A stretch of DNA of 64,000 nucleotides from Myxococcaceae bacterium. GTDB taxonomy: Bacteria; Myxococcota; Myxococcia; Myxococcales; Myxococcaceae. A program made the position numbers and the translations under genes. The stretch is from the NCBI GenBank assembly GCA_019694595.1, contig JAIBBQ010000004.1, positions 1-64,000 of the forward strand. Direction: 5' to 3'. The notes beneath the pieces were generated by a model. That model did not search any database. It was not told the DNA's origin and saw only the letters and a program-made list of their open reading frames with translations. Shown here piece by piece: positions 16,683 through 25,082 of the stretch (position 1 is the stretch's first letter; each line of letters opens with the position of its first letter).

Positions 16683-18008
16683 CCGCGCCGCGAGCCCGCC
16701 CGCCGAGCAGCCCGCCAGCACCCAGCCCACGCCGACCCTGGTGCGCAGCACCAGCACCAGCGCCACCGCGCAGAGCACCGCCGCCGGCCACTGCACCGTC
16801 GCGAGCTCCGGCCACGGCAGCCTCACCGGGCCCAGCGCGCGCTCGCCCACCTGCGCGAAGAGGGTGTGCAGCGCGAACCACAGCGACAGCTGGGCGATGA
16901 CGCCCACCACCGCCGCGGTGATGAGCCCCAGCGCCCCGCGCAGGCGCACGTTGCCCCGGAGCGCTTCCACCCACGGCGCTCCCGCGAGGATCCACAGGAA
17001 GCACGGCACGAACGTCGCCCACAGCGTCACCGCCGCGCCCAGCGCCCCCGCCCCGAAGGGCGACAGCCCGCCCGGGTGCTGGTGCGCGCTCAGGAACCCC
17101 ACGAACTCCAGCACCAGGATGAGCGGCCCCGGCGTCGTCTCCGCCAGCCCCAGGCCGTCGACCATCTGCTGCGGGGACAGCCAGCCCAGCTCCACCACCT
17201 GGTGCGCGATGAAGCCCAGCACCGCGTACGCCCCGCCGAAGGTCACCACCGCCGCCTCGGAGAACAGCCGCGCCTCCTTGGCCCACAGGCTCTCCGGGCC
17301 CAGCGCCCACGCCACGCCGAGGAGCGGGAGGGCCCACAGCGCGAGCCCAACCGCGAAGGTCGCCACCGTGCGGCGCCACGAGGGCCGCGCGTGGGCGAGC
17401 TCCCCGCGCGCCTCCATCGCGTCGATGAGCGTGGGCACCGCCGTTGCCGCCGCCGCCGCGCCGCCCTGGCCCGCGGCCCGTGCGCCGAGCACCGCGCCCA
17501 GGAGCCCCGTCGCCAGCACCACCGCCGGGTAGGGCACCTGGAAGGCGAGCAGCGCCACGAAGGACGCGCCCGCCACTGCCCAGTGCACCGGGCCCTTGAG
17601 CGCGCGCTTCGCCACCCGCGCCACCGCGTGCACCACCAGCGCCACCACCGCCGCCTTGAGCCCGAGGAAGAGCGCCTCCACCAGGAACGAGCGGTGGAAC
17701 GCGCCGTAGAGCGCGCTCAGGGCCAGCATCACCAGCGCCCCGGGGAGCACGAAGAGGCCGCCCGCCACCAGCGCGCCCGGCAGCCGGTGCATCAGGAAGC
17801 CCACGTACGTCGCCAGCTGCATCGCCTCCGGCCCGGGCAAGAGCGTGCAGAAGGACAGCGCGTGCAGGAAGCGCGCGTCGGAGATCCACCGGCGGCGGTC
17901 CACCAGCTCGCCGTGCATCAGCGCGATCTGCCCCGCGGGCCCGCCGAACGACAGGAGCCCGATGCGCAGCCACACCCGGCTCGCCGCGCGCAGGGAGATG
18001 GGCTCCAT
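16668..18008 (-). CDS. chrA: chromate transporter, CHR family (ChrA), two-domain
   Basis: A 446-residue inner-membrane protein with ten or more hydrophobic segments. Both duplicated CHR halves are present. The first has LSFGGPAGQIALMHGELVD and LLPGPEAMQLATYVGFLMH; the second has VTFGGAYAVLGFIAHQVVE and ETTPGPLILVLEFVGFL. Family members expel chromate by proton-coupled export, though many homologues are untested. It lies three bases after the small hypothetical gene, which itself follows the GltD-like gene by nine bases, so all three may be one transcript. Its 3' end overlaps the superoxide dismutase gene; chromate reduction generates superoxide, so the pairing may be functional. Confidence 0.92.
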   Translation of the reverse strand: MEPISLRAASRVWLRIGLLSFGGPAGQIALMHGELVDRRRWISDARFLHALSFCTLLPGPEAMQLATYVGFLMHRLPGALVAGGLFVLPGALVMLALSALYGAFHRSFLVEALFLGLKAAVVALVVHAVARVAKRALKGPVHWAVAGASFVALLAFQVPYPAVVLATGLLGAVLGARAAGQGGAAAAATAVPTLIDAMEARGELAHARPSWRRTVATFAVGLALWALPLLGVAWALGPESLWAKEARLFSEAAVVTFGGAYAVLGFIAHQVVELGWLSPQQMVDGLGLAETTPGPLILVLEFVGFLSAHQHPGGLSPFGAGALGAAVTLWATFVPCFLWILAGAPWVEALRGNVRLRGALGLITAAVVGVIAQLSLWFALHTLFAQVGERALGPVRLPWPELATVQWPAAVLCAVALVLVLRTRVGVGWVLAGCSAGGLAARLLAG

Positions 18009-18011
18009 CGC

Positions 18012-18464
18012 TCAGCCTCGGCGGCGCTTGCTGCTGCCGCGCCCCACCACCCGGGCCTCGACCACCGGCGCCCCCACGCCGTCGGGCGGGCCGATGGCCG
18101 CGGTCAGCGCGTGGTGCCCTTCGGCGAGCGCGCGCGCCCGCTGCGCCAGCGCGAGCTGCACCTGCCCCGGCATCTCTTCCGTGTAGCGCAGGTACCAGCG
18201 CAGCTCGCCGAGCTGCGCGTAGAACGCGTTCACCGCGCGCTGCTCGTGCGGCGAGAGCGCCGCCAGCTCCGCGAAGGCCACCGAGTCGAACCAGCTGTGC
18301 AGCGGCTCGAGCAACGGCCCGCGCTCGCGCAGCCGGGAGAAGAGCCGCACCATCTCCGCCTGCCGCTCGCCGAGGCGCCGCAGCACGTTCTCCGCGTCGA
18401 GCGCGATGAGGTGCCGGACCCGCGCCGCCGCTTCACTCGGTGCGCTGCGGGCACGGGGCGCCAC
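18012..18464 (-). CDS. small helical hypothetical protein
   Basis: A 150-residue, Arg/Ala/Leu-rich soluble protein, predicted all-helical, without signal peptide or cysteine motif. It ends in a basic tail (RGSSKRRRG) that could bind nucleic acid or membrane. The GTG start lies nine bases downstream of the GltD-like stop, and its stop lies three bases before chrA, so it is translated within that operon. I do not recognise the family; the central stretch SWFDSVAFAELAALSPHEQR is the most distinctive part. Confidence 0.68.
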   Translation of the reverse strand: MAPRARSAPSEAAARVRHLIALDAENVLRRLGERQAEMVRLFSRLRERGPLLEPLHSWFDSVAFAELAALSPHEQRAVNAFYAQLGELRWYLRYTEEMPGQVQLALAQRARALAEGHHALTAAIGPPDGVGAPVVEARVVGRGSSKRRRG

Positions 18465-18473
18465 GGGCCACCC

Positions 18474-21400
18474 TCACTTGTCGTCGTTGCTCTTGAGCTT
18501 CTGCGGCGCTTCCGCCGGGCGCGCCGGGCCCTCGACGCTCTGGACCATGCCTTCGGCGTACACCGAGCCGCCCGCGAGCTGGCTCTTGGGGTCCTTGAGC
18601 ACCGGGTACTCCTTGGGGCGGAACCGGTTGAGCGACTCCAGGGTGCGCTTGGTCCACTCGTTCGAGATGCGATTCTTGCGCGCCTCGGTCAGCGTGCCCG
18701 CGTAGTTCTCGACCGCCTTGTCTTCCAGCGCCACGGTGAAGCCGGCGAGCTGGTCCTGGTAGGCGACCACCGCTTCTTCACCCAGCCGCTTCACTTCCGC
18801 CGGCACCGGCGTCTCGGTCAGCGTCTGCGCGAAGCGCTCGAGGATGTACCCCTTGCGGTAGAAGGCCGCCAGCGTCCACTCGATGCGCTTGTACTTGATG
18901 ACCTTGTCGTAGCTCTCCTGCACCGCCTTCACGCGGCCCTTCTTCGCCTCGAAGCTCTTCTTCAGCGCGTTGCCCGAGCCGGAGATCTTGAGCTTGTCGA
19001 ACTCCTTGAGGTCCGCCTCCGCGAGCTGGAAGCGCGAGTACGCCGCCGCGTCGGCCGCGATGGGCTTGTCCTCGGGCTTCAAGGCCCGCTTGTCGAACTC
19101 GTCCGCGCACGACGCGAACGCCTTGAGCGCGTCGCTTTCCTTGCCGAGCTTCATGTCCGCTTCGCCGATGCGCTTCTTCGCCTCGACCACCAGCTCGCTC
19201 TGCGCCTTCTCGTTGGTGAAGCGCTGGATGAACTCGGACAGGGCGCCGATCTCCTTCGGGTAGTCGCCCTGCTTCTCGTAGATGAGCGCCGCGCGGTACT
19301 GGTTCTTCGGCGCGTCTTCGCTCTTGGGGAACGTGTCCACGTACTTGAGGTACGCGCTCGCCGCCTCGTTGTAGCGCTGCAGACCTTCGAGCAGACGCGC
19401 GGTGTTGTACATCGCCGACTCGCGGTCCTTCGACGTCGGGTAGTCCTTCACCAGCTTCTGGTAGCTGTCGACCGCCTTGTCGAAGTCGTACGAATTCTCG
19501 GCGTTCACCGCGACGCGGAAGAGCGCGGCGTCGGCGAGCTTGGAATTCGGGTACTCGCGGAAGATGCGCTCGTACAGGCGCAGCGCGGAGTCGAACCGGC
19601 GCGTGTTCTCGTAGCAGACGGCCGCGTTGTTGAGCGCCTTGTCCGCGAACTCGTGCTTCGGTTCCTCGTCGACCAGCTCGATGTATTTCTTGGCCGCCGC
19701 GTCGTAGTCGCCCTTGGCCATCAGCTCCTCGGCCAGCTTGAACCGGCCGCCGAGCTTGAACTTGGTCAGCTGGGCGTAGAGGTCGCTCTTGGGGTCGATG
19801 ACGTCCTTGTTGGCCGCCAGCTCCGCGGCGACCTCTTCGACCTTCGCCCAGTTCTTGTCGATGAGGTACGTCTCGATGGTGAGGTTGGTCGCGTACTTCG
19901 CCACCTCGTTCTTCGGGTACGTGGTGATGATCGACTTGAAGCGCTTGCGCGCTTCCTCGAAGTCGTTGTGCACGTAGTACAGCTCCGCGGCCTTGTAGGC
20001 GACCTGCGGGCCCTTCTCGTCGGGCTGGGCCACCTTCTTCAGGTACATGTCGGACGCGTCGACCAGCGCCTGCTCGGTGGCGGTGAGCGGGCTCTTCACC
20101 ACCTTCTCGCCTTCGGGCCGCTCGGTCGACTTGAGCACCTTGCCTTCGGGCTGCTTGCCGGCCGCGATGTCGAGCTGCAGCTGCTTCTGCCACGACAGCA
20201 CCGCGCTGAAGGCCGCGTCGTTCAGGTACTTCACGTCCTGCGACGAGTCGCGCACGTCGGCGTACGCCTTGCCGGCCGCCGCGAACTGCAGCGAGTTGTA
20301 GAGACACTCCGCGTAATAGAACTGCAGCTCGTACGCGTTCTTCGAGCGCGGGAAGCGCTGCAGGTACGTGCCGTACGCCTTGGCCGCCGTCTCGAAGGTG
20401 GTCTTCGCCTGCTCGAACTTGCCTTCCTGCTTGAACACCAGCGCCTGCTGGTGATGGTAGATGGCCGTCGAGTACAGGCTCTTCTCCGCCAGCTCCGCCG
20501 CGGCGGTGATGACGTCGGGGTCGCGCTTCCACTTCTCGTTCCACGGCGTGCCGGGCCCGAACATGTTGGCGAGCTTCGAGCTCTCGGCGAACGCTTCCTC
20601 GAGCTTGCGGTCGCGCTCGTACGCCTGGACGATCTTCTGCTGGATCTGCGGCGCGTCCTTGGTGAGCGGGTCCTTCTGCAGCACCAGCCGGTACGCCTCG
20701 ATGGCCTCCGCGCCCTTGGTCTGGTCGAAGTAGATGTCCGCCATGCGGCGGTAGAGCTCGCCTTCCCACGGGCGGCCGCCGAGCTTGCCGATCTTCTCCT
20801 GGGCCTTGGCGAGGCTGCCCCACTTCTCGTCGACGAAGCTGACCGCGGTGTACTGCATCGCCTCGGCGCGCAGGTCGCCGCCGGCCGTCTCGTCGCCGCG
20901 CTCCTTCGCCTTCGCCTGGTAGTAGTCGAGCAACGCGATGAAGCGGTCGACCGCCTCATCGAAGTTGTCCATGCGGTAATACGTCCACCCGAGCTTGTAG
21001 AGCGCCTTGTCGTAGAGCGGGTGCGTCTTGTCCTCGGTGGCGTGCTCGTAGGCCTCGGCCGCCTTGGTGAGCGCGTCGGGCACGTCGAAGGCGTCGAAGT
21101 AGTACTCGCCCAGGCGGACCCAGGCCTCGGTGGTGAACTTGGACTTGGGGAAGGTCGCGATGAGCGTGGTGTACGCCGCGCGGCTGTCCTCGAACTTCTC
21201 CATCTTCTCCAGGCAGTAGCCGAGCAGGTAGTACACGGCGTCGTTCAGCCGGTACTTGGGGAACTGGGAAATCAGGCGCTGGTAGAGGCCGATGGACTTC
21301 GAGAAGTCGACCTTCGGCTCGGGCGGCGGAGTGGGGTTCTTCTCGGGGTCGAGCTTCTTGGTCGCTTCCTCGAACTCCCGCATCGCCAGCGACTGGTCGT

Positions 21401-22004
21401 CGCTCGAGCGCTCGTAATAGAGCTCGGCCAGACGGAACATCACGTCGGGCGTGTACTTGGGGTCGTCGGGGTAGCGCTGGAGGAACTCCTCGAACTGCGC
21501 GATGGCGTCGAGGCGCTCGCGGCGCTCCAGCACTTCCAGGTCGCGGATCGCCTTCTCGTAGCTCGACGAGAGCCCGGTGCGCTTCTCCTCGTACTTCTTC
21601 TCCACCAGCAGCTGGACCTCGCGCTTGAAGTCCTTCGACTCCTGCTCGTACGTCTCGAGCGCCGCCGACAGCTCCTCGAGCTGCTTCACCTGCTCGGGCG
21701 TCTTGCCCATGCCCTCGAAGAAGCGCGTCTTCGCCTTCTGCTCCGGCTGGGCGTCGGTCTTGGCGTCCTTCTCTCCGCTGGGGCTCGGCGTGCCCGACGG
21801 AGACACCGCAGGCGGGGCGATGGGCGCCGGCTTGCCGTCGGCGTCCTTCGCCGCGGTGCCCGGCTTGGCGTCGGTCTTCTTCGCGTCTTTCTTGGGGTCC
21901 TTCTTGGCGTCCTTGGCCGCGGGCTTCGGGGCGGCCGCGGGCGCACCCTGGGCGAGGGCGGAAGCAGCGAAAGCGAGGATCAGGACGAGGACGGACCGGC
22001 GCAT
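18474..22004 (-). CDS. GltD-like (AgmU-like) periplasmic TPR protein
   Basis: A very long tetratricopeptide protein, 1176 residues, with a Sec signal peptide (SVLVLILAFAASALAQ) and a Lys/Ala/Pro-rich linker. More than a dozen TPR or TPR-like helical pairs follow (LGEYYFDAFDVPDALTKAAE, YNTARLLEGLQRYNEAASAY). AgmU/GltD of M. xanthus is a TPR protein of similar length that moves with the gliding machinery and also occurs in the periplasm. Together with the GltE-, GltF- and GltG-like genes 3-6 kb away it suggests a core Glt complex. The ATG at 22004 was chosen because it gives a clean signal peptide. Separation from gltE by three unrelated genes is unlike M. xanthus. Confidence 0.8.
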   Translation of the reverse strand: MRRSVLVLILAFAASALAQGAPAAAPKPAAKDAKKDPKKDAKKTDAKPGTAAKDADGKPAPIAPPAVSPSGTPSPSGEKDAKTDAQPEQKAKTRFFEGMGKTPEQVKQLEELSAALETYEQESKDFKREVQLLVEKKYEEKRTGLSSSYEKAIRDLEVLERRERLDAIAQFEEFLQRYPDDPKYTPDVMFRLAELYYERSSDDQSLAMREFEEATKKLDPEKNPTPPPEPKVDFSKSIGLYQRLISQFPKYRLNDAVYYLLGYCLEKMEKFEDSRAAYTTLIATFPKSKFTTEAWVRLGEYYFDAFDVPDALTKAAEAYEHATEDKTHPLYDKALYKLGWTYYRMDNFDEAVDRFIALLDYYQAKAKERGDETAGGDLRAEAMQYTAVSFVDEKWGSLAKAQEKIGKLGGRPWEGELYRRMADIYFDQTKGAEAIEAYRLVLQKDPLTKDAPQIQQKIVQAYERDRKLEEAFAESSKLANMFGPGTPWNEKWKRDPDVITAAAELAEKSLYSTAIYHHQQALVFKQEGKFEQAKTTFETAAKAYGTYLQRFPRSKNAYELQFYYAECLYNSLQFAAAGKAYADVRDSSQDVKYLNDAAFSAVLSWQKQLQLDIAAGKQPEGKVLKSTERPEGEKVVKSPLTATEQALVDASDMYLKKVAQPDEKGPQVAYKAAELYYVHNDFEEARKRFKSIITTYPKNEVAKYATNLTIETYLIDKNWAKVEEVAAELAANKDVIDPKSDLYAQLTKFKLGGRFKLAEELMAKGDYDAAAKKYIELVDEEPKHEFADKALNNAAVCYENTRRFDSALRLYERIFREYPNSKLADAALFRVAVNAENSYDFDKAVDSYQKLVKDYPTSKDRESAMYNTARLLEGLQRYNEAASAYLKYVDTFPKSEDAPKNQYRAALIYEKQGDYPKEIGALSEFIQRFTNEKAQSELVVEAKKRIGEADMKLGKESDALKAFASCADEFDKRALKPEDKPIAADAAAYSRFQLAEADLKEFDKLKISGSGNALKKSFEAKKGRVKAVQESYDKVIKYKRIEWTLAAFYRKGYILERFAQTLTETPVPAEVKRLGEEAVVAYQDQLAGFTVALEDKAVENYAGTLTEARKNRISNEWTKRTLESLNRFRPKEYPVLKDPKSQLAGGSVYAEGMVQSVEGPARPAEAPQKLKSNDDK

Positions 22005-22093
22005 ACGCGAGCCGGGCACCTTAGCCCCGCTCGGGCTCCAGATGCAGGAATTGCGAGGGGATGGGGGGAACGGTCCCGCGGGAGCCCCGGGGC

Positions 22094-22837
22094 TCACCGC
22101 CGACGGCGAGACCTGCGCAGGGCCGCGGCCAGCAGCAGCACGAGCCCCAGGCCCGCTCCGCCACCCGGCGCCACGGCGCAGCCGCCGACGATGGGCTCGG
22201 GCCCGAGCTGCGAGGTGAGCCACTTGCTGTTGTCGACGCGCGCCACCACCGAGTACGCGCTGCACTTCTCGTCTCCGGCCGTCACCACGCCCACCAGGCG
22301 GTAGCCACTGCCGTCCTGCACGGTGACCGGGCCTCCGGAATCGCCGTGGCACGAGAACGACGGGGCGCCGTCGAGGCGCAGCCAAGAGGCTTCGACCTGG
22401 GCGACGCGCGCGGTGCCTTCGTTCACCTTCGGCTCGAACCCTTCCACGGGCGCCGCGCTGGCGTCCGTCGCGCCGATGCCCGCCAGCGAGACCAGCGTGC
22501 CCACCTCGGCCGGTCGCGTCGCGAGCGCGAGCGGCTTCGAGGCGAGCGGCTGGTCGAACCGGAGCACCGCGAGGTCGTGCAGGTGCCGCGTGGAGTCGTA
22601 CGACGGGTCGAGCTCCACGCTGGAGGGGACCCGCACATCGCTCGAAGGGGTGCCGACGGATGCCGTCACCGCGTCCTTCGAGACCTGCGCCACGCAGTGC
22701 GCCGCGGTCACCACCACCGTCGGCGCGACCACCGCCCCCGAGCACGCCGGCACGCCTCTGACGTGAAGGACCACCACGTCGAAGTCGGCCGGCGTGGCCG
22801 TCGGATTGATGATGTACGACGGCCCGCCCGGGGTCAT
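22094..22837 (-). CDS. trypsin-like serine protease (S1) with MYXO-CTERM-like tail
   Basis: A 247-residue chymotrypsin-fold protease. The triad is readable: His in VVTAAHCVA, Asp in LHDLAVLRF, Ser in CHGDSGGPVTV. The C-terminus has a Gly/Cys motif (GGCAVAPGGG), a hydrophobic segment and an Arg cluster (LRRSRRRR), the layout of MYXO-CTERM sorting signals that attach proteins to the myxobacterial surface. Oddly no signal peptide is present: the first ATG is at 22837 and an in-frame TGA lies just upstream. The N-terminus is therefore truncated, frameshifted or unconventional. Confidence 0.85.
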   Translation of the reverse strand: MTPGGPSYIINPTATPADFDVVVLHVRGVPACSGAVVAPTVVVTAAHCVAQVSKDAVTASVGTPSSDVRVPSSVELDPSYDSTRHLHDLAVLRFDQPLASKPLALATRPAEVGTLVSLAGIGATDASAAPVEGFEPKVNEGTARVAQVEASWLRLDGAPSFSCHGDSGGPVTVQDGSGYRLVGVVTAGDEKCSAYSVVARVDNSKWLTSQLGPEPIVGGCAVAPGGGAGLGLVLLLAAALRRSRRRR

Positions 22838-22876
22838 GGCGTCACTCGGTGTGAGTCACTCGAGACGTGGCGCCGC

Positions 22877-23224
22877 TCAGCAGAAGGGGAGCCCGCCGGC
22901 GCAGATGCCGCCTTCGCCCGCCGAGTAGTTGTTGCAGCCGGTCAGGTTGCTGACCGGAATGCCGATGTACTCGCACACCTCGAAGCCGCAGCTGCTCCAG
23001 TACCCGGCACGCTCCTTGTAGGTGTACTTATAGTAAATGTGCCAGTAGTAGTAGCACTGGTCGCTCGAGCTCTTGGGGGGCGCCACCTCGCTCGAATACA
23101 CGGGCGCGTTCATCGCCTCGTTCTCGGTGGGCCACTCGCTCTTGTCCACCTGGCCACAGCCCATGCTCCCCACCGCGAGCGCCGCGGCGGCCATGACGGA
23201 CGCCAGCATCGTTTGAGTCTTCAT
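22877..23224 (-). CDS. small cysteine-rich exported lipoprotein
   Basis: A 115-residue lipoprotein: signal peptide with lipobox GSMGC (acylated cysteine about residue 23), then a Tyr-rich segment (CYYYWHIYYKYTYKERAGYW) and five or six further cysteines ending in GGLPFC. The disulfide-rich mature part suggests an extracellular structural or inhibitor-like role. It precedes the serine protease gene by 39 bases in the same direction, so it may be that protease's partner or inhibitor; this is inference. The family is not recognised. Confidence 0.75.
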   Translation of the reverse strand: MKTQTMLASVMAAAALAVGSMGCGQVDKSEWPTENEAMNAPVYSSEVAPPKSSSDQCYYYWHIYYKYTYKERAGYWSSCGFEVCEYIGIPVSNLTGCNNYSAGEGGICAGGLPFC

Positions 23225-23456
23225 CGGTCCTACCCCTTGCCTTGTGAGTGACGGACTTCATGTCCGCGGACAGGGGGCAATGCAGGCGGCGTACCCACAC
23301 CGGCGCCGAGTTGATCTCGTGCCTTGGACGCAGGCAGGGGGCCCGGGCGTCACGCCGCGAAGGACACCGACACGCTCGATGCACCGAGCAGCGCGACAGG
23401 CGCGCAGGGCGTGTATCGCGGCAGTGCGGAGCGTCGTCAGTCGACCGCGCTCGACG

Positions 23457-25082
23457 TCAGCGCACGCCGGCGCCGGGCGGCAGGCGGATCGTCTCGTCGG
23501 TCGGGCCGAGCGCGGTGATGGGCGGCAGCGCCTCGTACTGCGCGCCCTTGCTCGCCGTCGGCGCGGGCCAGGCGCCCAGGCGCACCGCGAGCTTGCTGGC
23601 CACGGCCATCGCCACCGCCATGCCCATGGAGCCGAAGTACGTGCGAGTGCCCATGTCGCCGAAGCACTGATTCGCGTGGGCGATGACCATGAAGATGCAG
23701 GTCATGCAGGCGGTCTGGTCGACGGGGTCGGTCGCCCGCCGGAACGCGCGCGCCGCGAGGAACACGCAGGCCACCATGGGTGCGAAGAGCGCGAAGAAGC
23801 CGAACACCCCGCCGATGGTCCACATCCAGAGAATCGTGTTGTGCGGGTGGTACTGGTACGTCGGCATCGCGAACGAGATGTCGGGCAGCTTCACCGGCTC
23901 GAGGAACGTGTGCCCGAAGCCCGCCGGCATCGGCGAGGCCTCGCTCCACGTGTAGAGCACGTCGAAGTTCTCGATGTCGCGGTAGTCCGCGCCGCTCTGC
24001 GCCTGGTCGCCCTTGATGAGCGACTTGATGAGCTGCGCGCCGCCGAAGACCGGGTTGTTCGAGTTCCACCCCGCGCCCGTGTACACGGCGATGAGCGGCG
24101 AGAGCAGGATGAAGGCCTTGAGCACCTTGCGCCGCGCGGTGTGGCGCGCGTCGACCATCAGCATCAGGCAGAAGAAGCAGCCGCCGAGGCTCACGTAGGC
24201 GAGCCGCCGATCGTTGAGGATCATCCCGTAGACGACGATGGGCATCCACAGGAGCGCGGTGCGCCACGCCGCGCGGATCCGCCGGGTGAAGAAGAAGAAG
24301 GCGATCTGCATGCCGAGCAGCGGCACGAAGAGCAGGGTGTCGGAATGGGACGTGGTGAACTCCACCACCAGCCCTTGCGGCCGCACGACCATGAAGTGGA
24401 AGTACATGCCGCAGAACGACTTGATGACCGCGCCCGCCACCATCACCTTGGCGATGAGCTTCAGGTCCTTGGTGCGGCCGGGAATCGCCGCCATGAACAT
24501 GAAGGTCATCATCGGCAAGAGGAGCAGCTGCCGCAGCTGCCAGAGCGACTCGTTGAAGTTGCCGCCGGTGAGCGTGCCCCACACGTCGAGCCCCACCACC
24601 GCGAGCAGCTCCACCATCAGCACGCCGTTGAGCAGGCGCGCGCCCGGCGCCCGCACGTCGATGCGAATGCCCAGCGCCCGGCGAATGCCCGACAGCGCGA
24701 GCAGGGCGATGACCATCAGGTCGAGGCCGGGGAAGCGCAGCGCGCCGATGCCGCTCAGCGCCGAGAGGTTCAAGAACAGGAACTGTCCGAGGATGTTGAA
24801 CGGCGAGGTCCAGTAGTTCGAGTACGCGCCTTCGGGCAGGTAGTCGGCCACGAACATCAGGAAGAGCACGCCCATCGCCGAGTAGCGCAGCGGCAGCTTC
24901 CACACGCCGTAGAGCGCGCCCACGCCCACCGGCACCGCGAAGGCCATGGCCGGGTTGCCGTTGCCCACGGCGATGAGCAGCCCGGTGAGCGCGGCGAGCG
25001 CGAACAGCCCGCCGAAGAGGACCACCGCGCCCGCGGCCTGGCTCGCCCTGCGGCCGAAGCTCGGCTGGGCGACCGCGGTCAC
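23457..25082 (-). CDS. Wzy/O-antigen ligase-like polysaccharide polymerase
   Basis: A 541-residue inner-membrane protein with about twelve hydrophobic segments and a large periplasmic loop at about residues 345-425 (EASPMPAGFGHTFLEPVKL, YQYHPHNTILWMW). The PHN-type sequence YHPHNTILWM is the conserved Wzy_C/O-antigen ligase signature. In Wzy-dependent pathways this enzyme joins repeat units on undecaprenyl diphosphate at the periplasmic face. The GTG start overlaps the GT2 stop by four bases. With the chain-length protein two genes upstream and the exporter/porin at 8-10 kb, it completes much of one polysaccharide pathway. Ligase and polymerase cannot be told apart by sequence alone. Confidence 0.85.
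   Translation of the reverse strand: MTAVAQPSFGRRASQAAGAVVLFGGLFALAALTGLLIAVGNGNPAMAFAVPVGVGALYGVWKLPLRYSAMGVLFLMFVADYLPEGAYSNYWTSPFNILGQFLFLNLSALSGIGALRFPGLDLMVIALLALSGIRRALGIRIDVRAPGARLLNGVLMVELLAVVGLDVWGTLTGGNFNESLWQLRQLLLLPMMTFMFMAAIPGRTKDLKLIAKVMVAGAVIKSFCGMYFHFMVVRPQGLVVEFTTSHSDTLLFVPLLGMQIAFFFFTRRIRAAWRTALLWMPIVVYGMILNDRRLAYVSLGGCFFCLMLMVDARHTARRKVLKAFILLSPLIAVYTGAGWNSNNPVFGGAQLIKSLIKGDQAQSGADYRDIENFDVLYTWSEASPMPAGFGHTFLEPVKLPDISFAMPTYQYHPHNTILWMWTIGGVFGFFALFAPMVACVFLAARAFRRATDPVDQTACMTCIFMVIAHANQCFGDMGTRTYFGSMGMAVAMAVASKLAVRLGAWPAPTASKGAQYEALPPITALGPTDETIRLPPGAGVR

Noticed and set aside
16866-22304. Very long plus-strand open frame antisense to the GltD-like gene
   Set aside because: It is an Arg/Leu/Val-rich shadow of the TPR gene created by GC-rich codons; it lacks a signal peptide, domain or plausible composition, while the minus strand encodes clear TPR repeats.
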